A stretch of DNA of 64,000 nucleotides, from positions 28,212,318 through 28,276,317 of the forward strand of contig NC_087068.1 of the NCBI RefSeq assembly GCF_963678635.1, given 5' to 3'. Origin of the DNA: Symsagittifera roscoffensis (taxonomy: Eukaryota; Xenacoelomorpha; Acoela; Convolutidae). Positions 1-12,200 of this stretch are shown here, piece by piece; positions within the stretch are counted from its first letter, which is position 1; every line of letters begins with the position of its first letter. The position numbers and the translations under genes are program-made. Below the pieces are notes generated by a model that saw nothing but the letters and a program-made list of their open reading frames with translations, did no database searches and was not told the origin of the DNA.

Positions 1-1102
1 TCAGTTTTTGGGGGAAATTTGGCCTGAAATTCGCAAAACAATACACCGAAAAAAATATGTTCAAATTGTGAACAAATTTTGTGCTCGTATTTTTGGCTAA
101 AGTCAACCCAATATGAGAAAAACGCGTTGTAATTTTCAAATTGTATGCTTTTTGCCTTGATAATTTAAATCAGCACTGTATTACAAAGATCAATAAGTTT
201 GATTCACCGCCAAATGTGTAATTTTTTGTTTTTATAACAATAATAGGATGTTCACAAATAGCTGTCAATCTTTTTGTTATATTAATTGAACATCCTTTCA
301 GGTTAGTTGAGAATTTTAAGCGTTTCTTAAGTGTGTCAATAGCGTTTCCTAAACAAGAAAAATTTTGGTGTCGCTTATCCAAATTTGATGCTTTTAAATA
401 TTACCAAAGTGGGTAACTTGTGTGTGGTCGGGGGGTCGAACCCCTGAAAAAGAGCTTCCTCCATAAATCCGCTACTGTTTGTAGTAATTCAGTCTCAGCG
501 CGAAAGTCTTAACGAACTCGAGTCGAGCTTTCAGTCTAAAAAGAACAGGTGGGCCGGAGCTTTTGTTGAAGCACATCGGAGAAGTTAACATTCTCCTTTA
601 TATTTGTGCATTTAGGTAGACCAGCGTACTGGTGGATGCGCTGTCAACATATATTGGCGGTCTATCAAGAGAAGGGTTCAGTTTTGTTATCAATAAAATC
701 GCTATTTAGATTTTGGGCCACAATAGTCACCTCGGTTTTTTTGAGAGTTGGTCCTGAAAATAGCCATATTTCAATGAAGATTTTGTAGGTGTATAAGTGT
801 CTCGGCTCTCTCTAATGTTCAGCCATGGACCTATGAAGTCACGAACAGTTGCCACATGCACTTATTCATTTGCAAAAAAATCGACTGCAGTAATTTAAAA
901 TCTGTTTCCAGATTATGTCAAAGATTCTGCCACACCTTCCCTCCAAATGCTGGTGGTTAATAACATACCACTGTAGTTCAGAGACACTTCTCTGCGCAAA
1001 ATGGTTGAGAAAATTGCTATTCTCAAGCAATCTGCACAACCTACTAATGCATAAAAATGTTTTTTAATCAGGGTTGTCCGATTAGTCACTTGCGATAGCC
1101 CA
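1..1102. other. No gene recognised
   Basis: AT-rich sequence with no motif I recognise on either strand. A 60-codon plus-strand frame at 606-788 has no family resemblance and weak splice context. The stretch at 437-475 shares the pattern 'GGGTC.AACCCC.AAAAAGAG' followed by 'AAATCCGC' with 5838-5908, so it may be the edge of a dispersed repeat. Confidence 0.4.
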
Positions 1103-1757
1103 CCCGCACCGGAGTTCCATGGATAATAATCGATTATATTGGATTTTTGTTGACAACCTCAAAAAAACTACAAAAATAATCAATTATAATCGATTAAAAA
1201 TGGATTATAATGATACTATTTTTCTAAGCAATATAATCCCAATATAATCGATTATAATGGATTATAATCGATTATTTTTGAAAGAGAATAAAATTTGTTT
1301 TTAAAGCAAAATAATCCGCAGAGGTCACTGGTTCTGGAGAAGTTTAGGAGAACATGAATATGAACAAATGGGAGAACATGAAGATGAAAACATTTAGCCT
1401 GTTTTTCTGATTCGTTATAAATGTATGCTGATTCTATGTTTTAAATCATTCTTTGCTTTAACTGCATGTTTTTAGGAAAACTTAGTAACTTTACATTTTT
1501 AAACTTGCTTTTTTCTTCCAGACATAGAAAGAACTAAAAATAGAATAGCCTAATTAACGAAATAAAATGGATTATAATGGATTATAATGGATTTTTATTT
1601 TTCAAAAAAATCAATTTTAATGACCACATAATCGATTACGTGGTCTAAATTTGCCACAATAATGGATTATAATGGATTATAATGGATTATAATGACAACA
1701 TTTCAGACAACATTTTTCCAATATAATCGATTATTATCCATGGAACTCCGGTGCGGG
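1103..1757. mobile_element. Foldback/MITE-like element with perfect 41-bp terminal inverted repeats
   Basis: The left end (1103-1143, starting CCCGCACCGGAGTTCCATGG) is an exact reverse complement of the right end (1717-1757). The inside has no coding capacity. It is built largely from repeats of AATGGATTATAATGGATT and the palindrome ATAATCGATTAT, so both the whole element and its parts can fold back. No clear target-site duplication was seen. The exact match between the ends suggests recent movement or conversion between them. It is non-autonomous: no transposase is present. A diverged copy of the right end lies at 9204-9290. Confidence 0.75.
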
Positions 1758-1900
1758 CAGCTGCTGAAATTAAGACGCCCGCGACACTTATTCGACAAGT
1801 TTGCTTGTTCGTACTCACAAACATATACTGATAAATAATTGAACGATCTCCGTTCTGGATCAATTAACTGGACGGAGGATAGTTCACGTGATCTCTACTT

Positions 1901-2091
1901 TTATGCTATTTCGAAGATGTCGTCAAATTTACTTAAAGTGACGTTCATGTCTTTGTTTCCGTACAACACCCCTCCACTGCGGAGAAAGTCGAGCACCTGG
2001 ATGAAATTGGTCTTCGTGTAGGCCCCTGGAGTGAGGCCACAGTCGGGGGCCGCTGGACCGGCCGTGACCAGACCACACAAGTAGGGCACGC
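1901..2091 (-). CDS. Serine protease terminal exon
   Basis: The exon follows a TTCTTAG acceptor. Two bases complete a Gly codon, then YLCGLVTAG and PDCGLTPGAYTK give the pocket walls (Gly216, Gly226) and the C-terminal helix region. About 35 residues follow before TAA at 1901-1903. The tail after the helix (GGVLYGNKDMNVT...) is longer than in vertebrate trypsins. Confidence 0.88.
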
Positions 2092-5000
2092 CTAAGAACA
2101 TAACAGGCGTTCTTCACACCTTTCAACCGGACGTTGGTGTTTTGAGGCCCGACACCACAAAATAAAGCACAAAATAAACCAATCATTTGAGTTTGCTTCA
2201 CACCTAACTACAAAGATCATCGTCTGTAAAGTCTCAGAGGTTTCGGCCCAGAAAATCAAAAAGTGGTTCACACACAGTCGGAGTTTATTTCGCGCACACT
2301 CGCATAAAATTATGGATTATTTCCATCCCCTCGCCTCACATAGGCATCAATTTTTTGGTATTACAAGGTTAGCTAAATGAAGACTAAATTTGTTTGGATT
2401 AACCAAACGACTCTTCCATATCCCAATTTGTGTAATCAACTGGTAATCATTGAGAGCAAGAGTTGAACATGCATAATATTCGCAGTTGGGGTCGGAGGAA
2501 AAAAGAGCTAGATTACATTGTTGCTCGTTTTTTGAGATTTTTATAAATGAAGTGATGGGCACCTGAAACGAAGCACTCAAGAGGTCCCCCTGAGTCTCCG
2601 CCACACGCATCTGCCTTGTAGCCCCTCTCATTCCCTCCCCCACACATTAGAGTCTGCTTCTGACTCGGACCGAATCCTGTGTCCGCAACCAGTTGATCTG
2701 TGATGCACGAATCGTCCTTCCGGGTAATGTCTCTTTCCTAAATGGAAATGTTCAGAGTATTTAAATGAAATTGCTGATCTTGAGCATACCACAATTTACA
2801 TATGAGTTGATCTTCTTTTTCCGAGGGTTGACTGAACATGATTACGGTAAAAAGAACCAGGGACGGGAGGGGGGGGGGGATTTCATTGAGTGATGATTCG
2901 CTGAGTTCTTGAGGAATGATGTCAAATCCACCCGCCATTTTGACAGAGCATTCCTTGCTATTGCAAAAGAATTGATTACTATTGTACTGATTGGTCGCTG
3001 AATGAAGAATGCTGTCAAATTGTCTATAACTTTTAATGTTAACAGAATCGCGAAACACGTCCGATTTAATTTTCGATGTTTTTAGCAATAGAGAAGGGAA
3101 AACAAAACTTGTAAGTTGCCTTACCCTCGTAAAGATTGTTTTTAACGATCATTTAATTTCACCAACTCACAGCGAGTTTGGTAATATGAAACGAAATTAG
3201 TAATTAACACAAATTAAAACAACCATCCGTGACGTGAGAACTTACCTGAACAAGTTCCGGGAATTTGGATTGATCATTACACGTAGGTGGGTCCTTGCAT
3301 GCTAGCCCCCACCCTGTCACAACCATGACATCCCCAACTTTGGGTTCAGTAGCCGCATTGGCAGGAAGCGCAATCGGGCCCACATTCACTCCCAAATTCA
3401 TCTTATTCTAAATAAATTTAGAGTAATAAACACGGAGCCGTTTATTTAAAACTCGTTACATATATGTTCCCTTCTAGCTGCTTTTATTTCCCTTTGAAAT
3501 AAAATCAGTGAATAAACGGCAGAAATTTTTAGAAAAAACGGTTCAAGCTTGTTGCAATCAGACGAAATTTTTCAGACTAATAACCAAGTAATAACCAAGA
3601 CTGCTCGTATATCAGGGCAAAGCCATGAATGTTCCGACTATCCCTTAATTCATATCGAATAGTTTTTAGGAAAAAAAATTATTGAAAACCTATAATTTTT
3701 GGACAGCATCAAAGTGTGAAATTTTGAGTTGTACAAAATCAATACGACCAATCTGATTAGCTAGCCTCAATTTAATATGAACGATTTTGTTGTGCGAGAT
3801 AATTCGCCACGCATAAATAATTCGCGTTACCCTCTCAGCATTAAGAACAAGAGTGCTCGTATCAGGGCGAAGCCCTAAATGTTCCGACTGCCTTTTAAGG
3901 TTTATGGAGCAGTAGTAACATATAAAAATTAAATACAATAAAATAAAATAAAAAAAAAAGTTCTTAAATTTGAAATTTTTTTTATGAAATCATCCCCCCA
4001 CACGCCAAATAAAGTACAAAAAAATAAATTCCGCTAATTGTAACCAATCAATTATGGCAAATAAGCTTCTTTCAACCAATTTGGAACGATTTCTAAGACG
4101 GATTAAATCTCGCTTACGCGTTAATAGAGCGAAATATATCGTGCGTTAATTGTCCCAAATTGACCAAAATGGCAATCTTTAAACCCCCATAACTTTACGA
4201 AAAAAAAATCACAAGTGAAATAATATTTCAAATTTATGCTCAAGACAGCAATAGCTTTCGAATGATATAAGAAAATTTTGTAAAAAATTGGCTAGTTAAA
4301 AAGTCGAAATTTGTCTGAAGAAAAAAAAACCCACCCCGATCACAAATATTCAATTACTTTCAATAAACTCTTCAAAGCGCGCATAAGTTACTCCAGTACA
4401 TGACCAATTTGAAGAAAATGTCAATATCTTTTTACATAATATCTTTTTAAATCTGAACTATAATATCGTTTTAGATAATATATTTTTAAAGTATTATAGG
4501 GTAGATAATATCTTTTTAAATTTGAACTCAGGAAGTCGATATCTTTAATAGGGTGTAAAAAATTTTGGTTGAAAAATGTTATTTCGATTGACTGAACAAT
4601 TGACTGATTAAAACAAAACTCAACAAGCATATAAATTTTCAGTTTTCATCGAAAGTCGGAACAATAAGATGCTCCAATCATTAATTTTTGGCTTTCAACC
4701 GCTCAAAAACCAGGCGAAAATGAGATGCATTTTGGATTGCTGGATTTTGAATTGTTCAACCTTAGCGTTGAGCCTACATTGAAAATAAGCGTTAAAAAAA
4801 GAGAAAAAACAGCGATCGCCATCGATGAACTATCGATGTTCATTGCATCAATAGCAAATTTTATTGATAGATTATCGCTAATTTGGCTTATTTCTAGCGG
4901 TGAAATAGCTATACAAAACTATCAAGTGCAAAAACAATGAACTACCCGTATTAGATCCCGCAACCATCAGCTTTGTAGCTATGCATGTTACCTCTGCTCA

Positions 5001-8000
5001 ATCAGTTCTTAGCTTATATCAAGTTAAAGAGATTATCAGATAAAAACTCTCATTTGAAAGCTACTAGAATGAGCCAAAATTTCTGAAGTTTTAGCGCTGA
5101 TTATTACAGAATCATTACTGAAATAGCTCTGAAATGTCGCAGGTTTAGCTATGCAAAAACTCTGAATTATACATGAATCAGCGCTGGAAATTAGCGATCA
5201 CTAGGATACTGCAGAAAAAGCAATAATTAACGGTGGGACTTCAACCCGGGTAAATAAAGGGTGGATAGCAGGTCTATACTAAACATAACTATCTCAGATT
5301 TACGAATTGAAAAGTCGGTCCTTTTTCCTTTCCCTCCCACTTCACACATCTATCAATTTTATGGTAAAACGAGTGGTTTTACAAAGTTAAAAATGGAGAC
5401 CAAATATGTTTGGCACAGCCTAGTCAATCCGCATGTCATTTTTTATAACGATCGGACAATGTAAACAGTAGTTTTTTCAGTAAAAATTGCAGGTGGGGGA
5501 AAAGGAAAAGAGCCAAAAAGCCTAACGCAAACTCCGGAGCATGTTTTTCTATTAAAAAAAGTATATCACATTATTTGAACATTTTATGAGGGCACATTGC
5601 TTTATTAGATGTTTTTAAAAATTCAGATCTGTATCATACCCAGGTGCGAGAAAAAATATACCAAAAATTTCGTTTTGAGGCACTTTTAAAAAAAATTTTA
5701 CCAAAAAATTGCGTTTTTTCGTCGCGCGCTCCCCCCTTAAAATTAATATTATGGGGCCGAAGAATGTTATGGGTCCGTCAACCAAAAATGGATATCTCAA
5801 AATAGTACAAAGGGGGGGGGACTCTTTGTTTTGGCAGGGGGTCAAACCACTAAAAAAGAGGTGTCCGCCCAATTCACCCACACCCCCTCTCCACCCCTAA
5901 ATCCGCCCTTGATCATACCTGCAAGAGAATTAGTGCGCAATCAATGTATGATTTGTTGTGCAGTATTATATCCCACTGATCAAATGCGATGGTGTAGTTT
6001 TGATACAAGGGGTATTTGGAACTGGACCCGTAAATCACTTCTCCTGAGGAGAATCCTCCTTTTGCAGGGTCCACACAGTGGCGGGCTGTCACGACTAAAA
6101 CTTTTTTAAACATATTTGAACTTGATTTACACAGTATTTGAAAAACTAAAGAAATTCAAGAGTCACGAGCCCAAACATCTAAGTGAATTCTTTAAGACTC
6201 TGATCTGAGATCCATGCGACTGATACGCATATTAGACGATTAAATTCACCCCATTTGCATTTGCATTTGCATTCACCCCCGCCACTCTCTTCCTTCAAAA
6301 AACCCAATCCACCTCCGTTGTAAATATTGAACTCTCCCCAAGCGTTTCGGCTGTTTTTTAAATCAATTTTTCAAAAAAAAAAATAGGTCGAAATTGACCA
6401 ATTGTTTTTTTAACACGAAAGCTTTGTCAAAAATACTCGCCTAAAAACAGTTTACACCTACATCAGTACATGCATATACACATACATACATATATACATA
6501 CATACATACATATATACATACATACATACATACATACATAAAAAAAAATACCATCCATAACATTTTAAAAAAAAAAACAGGTTAAAAGTTCCACTTTTGT
6601 GCACTTTTCAGAAGGTTTTGACTAAAAAACTGCAATTTTTTTTGTTAATTTCTTAAAACTTGTCCAACTTCAACCCCCTCACCCCCTCCCCATAGTTTCT
6701 AAATAAAAAATGAAAATGATTATAAGCAAAAAAAATTTGAGCAACATAGTATAACAAGTAACAAAAGCCGAAGTTGACCAGCAAAGAAGTTGAAGTTTGA
6801 ACAACAGGTGACACACTTTAGTTAAAAACGCGCTAACGAGTCTGTGTGCGTCGAAATTCAAATATCATTGAAGCTTGATTGTTTTTATCTATAAAATGAA
6901 AATTAATTGGTTTTAATTGATTTGAAATGAATTTCAATACTTTTTTTAAAAAAGCAATACAATTTCTTTTTAATTGATAATAGACAAGAGATTAAGGGAG
7001 GCGGAGCAATAAGCAGAATGGTCCAAGTGCAGAATGGGTCCAAGAGCAGAAAAACAGAAAAAAAATTGACTTCTGTTGGTTTATACGGACTAATTGATAA
7101 AACAAATTTTTGAATTGTCAAAAAACACCAAAAAATGAATAAATTGTGCATGAATTGAATAATTTCATTAAGTTTTTTATTAAAACTTTTTAAAAAACCT
7201 TGGTTAAAGTACACAAATGATGCATAAATTGTTCGTTGCTTTGGTATTATTGACATTTCTGATACTTAATTTACCGATTATGGTATAAAAGATGATGTTT
7301 TTCAATTTTTCTGCTCTTGGACCCTTTCTGCTCTTAGACCATTCTGCTTATTGACTGGCCACCAGATTAAGTTTCAATTCTTTAGTCATTTACAAGGAAA
7401 GTGAAATTTGATCGATTTTCTTGGAAACTTCAGTGCGGGTAATTTAGTTTTCCGTGTTGCATTTTTGTCTAATGCTAATGTGGGGGATATTGAAATAAAT
7501 ACTGGGGGTTTTGTCCAAGAATTTTTTGGTCCCTGATAAGTTTAGTCCAGGGGGATCATATCCAGTGGAATTTTATCCAGGGAACTTAATCTTAGGGGAT
7601 TTAGTCCGCAAGCGCTGTCAATGGTTTTAAATAACAAACGCTTTCTTCTGTAAAAAAACTGCGACTCATTTACAGAGTGTAAATTATCATTACACTGATG
7701 GAAATGTTCAATATGCCCGGGTTGACCTCCTTACACCGAAAATGCTTATCATACAATTCCATACATCAAGTGTGTGGGAAATTGCTTTTCGTACAATTTT
7801 CATACAATTTCGAAAAATGGGTGAAAAAGAAATTATTATGAAATTATGAAAAGTAAGTAATTTTGAAAATTTGGCCCAAAATTAAGTAATTTTGAAAATT
7901 TGGCCCAAAAATTTTTTTGTTTTTTTTTCAACCGAAAATCGATTCTTGTACTTATGCAAACATTTAACAAATTTTTTTTTGCATACAAAATTTAATTTTT

Positions 8001-9169
8001 TGTGTGCATAACGTAGTCCTGAAAACATTAATGTTGGGACTTTTTTCCTTTTCGCTTCATAATTTTTTTTCAAAGCGCTGAAAATTCCTTTTTCTTTTGT
8101 AGGGCGTGTTTATGTATGCCTTGAACAATGTCTGATAATTTAAAAATTCAAATTTTTAAAATAATCGTCGCTGAAAAATTTCGCCAAATGTTAAAAGTTT
8201 GTTATTTTTGTTATATCATTTGTGAAAAAACAGCTCGAAGACAACTCAGGTCGTTTTATATGCATTGTACCTGCATGATTGTCCAAACTTTGGTGCTTTC
8301 AGTAAACCAAGGTCTTTGTCATTTGTGTTTGGTTACAAACACAACCAAAATTTTTCAAAAATTAAACTTAGAAACAAAAAATCCATTTTCTGTACGTATG
8401 GAATTTATGAAATTGTATGACAAGAAGTTTCTCATATATAGAAATTGTATGATAAGAAGTTTGGGTCAACCCGGGTGGATGTGAAGCAAGAACAGCCCTA
8501 CGCGTTGATGACGCAAAATGACAGAATGTTTAGCATTGAAATCGATTTCCGGGGGTGATAGATACGGATATGTTTACGGAAAATGTATGCGAAATATGAT
8601 TTACGAGCGAATGCTCGCTTCTACAAACGGTGAATAGATCGCTGTGCAGATCAACAGATCAACTTCCTTTGGAATTGACCTCAATTGTGAAATTTGAATT
8701 GAGCTTCCAAAAGTCTCATCTTATCGAGTTTGTTTTTTAAACTTTCGATTTTCAAAAAATATATATCTCTTTAAAGTTTTCTCAATTTCCATTATTTTTC
8801 AAGGTTGACATACAAAAAGTGAGATCTACTTAACGTGTTTAGGGGGGAGGATGTTAACTTGGTCCCATTTAATTTTTTAATGTTATTACTGCTCCATAAA
8901 CCTTAAAAGGCAGTCGGAACATTCAGGGCTTCGCCCTGATACGAGCAGTCTTGTTTCTCTTTATAATACCAAGAAAATGCATTTTTCTCTCCTTGTAATC
9001 GAAATAAAGTCTATTGTTTTTTCTCCATATACTCCCAAAAAATTTCTATTTTTTCACCATATATTGACAAAAAAACTCTTTTTTCCCCATATGGTCCCTG
9101 TAAAAACATGACCCATTGTAAGCATGATTTTATATTTTGAAACAAAAATACGAATCATTGCTTTAAAAG

Positions 9170-9200
<31 letters not shown>

Positions 9201-12200
9201 TGGTGACATATTTTCGATTATAATGGCAACATTTTTTGCAAGATTTTGTCAATATAACCTATTTTTATCCGAAAAACTTCTGTGCAGGCGGAGGGCGGGA
9301 GGCTACAGGAAAAAAGAAACAATTATAATTTTATGCAGTATGTAATTACTAATTTTCATGTTACTAAAATCATTTTTACTCTAATTGTATAAACGCACTC
9401 AGATCATTTCGTAAGATTGCCCCTCCACAAAGTTGTCCACTTCTGAAACAATACGCTCAATGGGTGATAAAGACTATTGACATTCATCAAGCTAGAGATA
9501 ATTCTTGAATTTTATGCATCCTAATCTTTGATTGTCTGATTTTATTTGATTCAATTAGTTTTTTCTGAGTTTATTTGAACTATAGTTCACTTCAAAAAAG
9601 ACATTGGCACAAAGTTAGCTGATTTTTCTCACTTTTAGTTTCTAGTTTTCGGCTGATTAAGTTTCCCTCCAAGAATGGAATTGAAAAAGCTGGATAATCA
9701 GAATACTGCAGTTATGTCACCCATCTCAAGAGGAGTTCAGCCAATTAAAATGAAAAACCATCTATGGATTAATGTAATTCATAAGAAAAACACTCAATGA
9801 GTAAATCAAATGTTACGGAAGGTTATGATAGGAAGTTATCGGAAACACACCTTGGAGAATTGCAGAGTTACTAAAGATAATTAAAAGATTAAAGCGGATT
9901 GATTATTGGAATAAGAAACGCAACAGGCACCCATGGTGACCTGAGTTTGATTCCCAGTAGATAGTGAAAAAAGAATTTAGGATGAGAAGGCTTATGGTAT
10001 TACAGGCTTCAAGTCAATCATTAAGGTTAGGAAAAAGATTAGAAGGAAAACTAAAAGCATATTAGGTTAGGTGGAGACTAAGGAAAATGAATTAAAAAAG
10101 TTATTTATAAAGTTAAATTTTTGTGGATCAACTTTGGGATCAACTTTGGATTAATTTTATTTTATTTCGTTGAACAAATCAACTATTCGAAGTAAGTTTG
10201 TTCTTCATTTGTTTTTTTTTTGTTAGCAACTAACCTGCTAGCAAAAAAAAAACGTAAATCAAAAAATAAACCAATTTTAAAAAAATAAAGGACTACAAGA
10301 TTCAAAGCACGAATCTGCGGGTTATAAAGCACACGGTATTTAACTGCTCCAGCTGTCCCAGAAATTTTGTAGATTTTAGGAGTCTTCCACAAAAAAAAGA
10401 AAAAAAGCAAACTAGATGTTTTAATAATTTCAGACACTTTGAAACGGTAAAAAAAAGAAAATCAAACAAATTACTCCTATTTGAAAACGCACTACTCATA
10501 TATGACACTCGCCAGTGTGTGTGAAATTGATAAATGACAAAGGAAAAAACTAAGGATTAACCATCTACGAGCTATAAATAAGTAATCATTCATAGAAGTT
10601 TCCAAATTGGAAAAATTTGCGGTACTTCGAGAACATTCGTTGCTTTAAGTCCTCAAATTTACAATTAGGCTACCAACAAAGCGAATAAAGCACATGATGA
10701 TAAACCGCGATCGAATGAAATTGACCAAAAAAAAAACGAACACCAATTTGTTTGAGTTCATTTTCAAAAACTGAATGTGTACTTTATAGCATAGCCAACA
10801 GACAGTTGAAAAAGAGTCAATGAATGCAATGAAACAGATTAACTTAAAGCGTTTGAATTCCAAGACCAATGTAAAATTGAAAACTTTCTGATAAACTAAC
10901 CCAAAATCGGAGAGTAGATTTTGCATATCTTCTAGCAAATGAACTTGAATTGATCTCAAAAGTGCGTATCTTTCCAAGGGTTTTCATAAGTGCATTTATA
11001 AATATGACTATTATTCGATCTGATCTTGATACAATTAGAATTGATTATAATAAATTATTTTCATCCCAATTTCCGTTTTTTTTGTTATGACATTCAATCC
11101 ATTTCAACCAGCCATAAAATAGTTCAATTGCTTATGTTCGCCCAATTTGAATTTTTTTTTCCATAGAATTTTCTAAACGTGAAGTTTTAAAAAAATCCTT
11201 TTTTGAAACAATTTTAACTTCAAACGTTTTTTTTCATTGTTTCTTGTTTTCAATTTTGGTTATTTTCAAGCTTAACTGAAACATTTCTTTTTTTACTACA
11301 TGCACATTTCTTTTTTACAACTTAATTTTGGGAAAACTGTTTTAGTTTCATAGTTACTTTGGTAGCGTTTTTTTTCTATATCACGGAAATATCTCAAGTA
11401 ATATACAAGATTTAGAGAAATCAAAATTTTAAAAGCATTGTTATAATATCTAAACAGATATAATTTAGTGTGATAACATTTTGGCTAAACAAAAAATCTA
11501 ATAGTTTATAACAGATAGCTTAAAAGAGACATGTTGGAAGAAAAATCAGCAAAAATAATTAACTGCAAGAGTTATAATCTCTTGGAAACTGCCGGTTACG
11601 ATTAAATACCGGTTACTCAAACTTTAACTTGGATGCTAGTGGCCACAACTCGTTTTTCCGGTTTGACGCAGAAATGATCAACACCTTTTTCCTAAATTGA
11701 AAAACGAAAAAATCCTCTTTTTCCGATTAGTAGCATTTACATATCATTACAAAAAAAACTTCCATTTGATGAAAACATCTGACGGACAAAATTGTAATTT
11801 TTTTGGCGCCATTGTTGGGAGCAAAGCTTTACACACTAGCCATAAAACATAGAATATAGAAACACAGTCAGAGCTGATTGTCGGCATCTTCTTTATGTGA
11901 ACACACACGATTTTTGGTTGCAACATTATGAAATTGTTTCAACTTTTGGTGTTCGAAGATTTGAATTTTGAAACTTGACACTTCAGTTAAATGAGAACTG
12001 TAGCATTTGCGCTTGGTTTTTATTCCAAAACAATGATTTAATCTAGCTTTAACCTAGAAATAAATAGTCAGAAAACGCCACGCTGTATTTAATTTTCATT
12101 TAAAAGTCTGTCGGCTTAAGTTTTCACTAAAAAAATATATAGAGGAGCATGATAAGCGTTTTTCTGTCAAGGTCAACCCAAATCACTGATTCCTGAAGCA

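Noticed and set aside
437-475. GGTCGAACCCC resembling a tRNA B-box
   Set aside because: No acceptor or anticodon stem can be drawn. The segment matches another stretch at 5838-5908, so it is more likely part of a repeat.
6301-6340. Possible protease CGG exon reading YNGGGLG on the minus strand
   Set aside because: It lacks the cysteine and has no good acceptor. The 9399-9442 micro-exon fits motif, splice sites and both phases.
8128-8484. 118-codon plus-strand frame
   Set aside because: It lies within the inverted-repeat element at 7716-8475, has no motif and no splice context.
9925-9965. tRNA or SINE B-box-like GAGTTTGATTCCC
   Set aside because: No A-box at a suitable distance, no cloverleaf pairing and no second copy seen.
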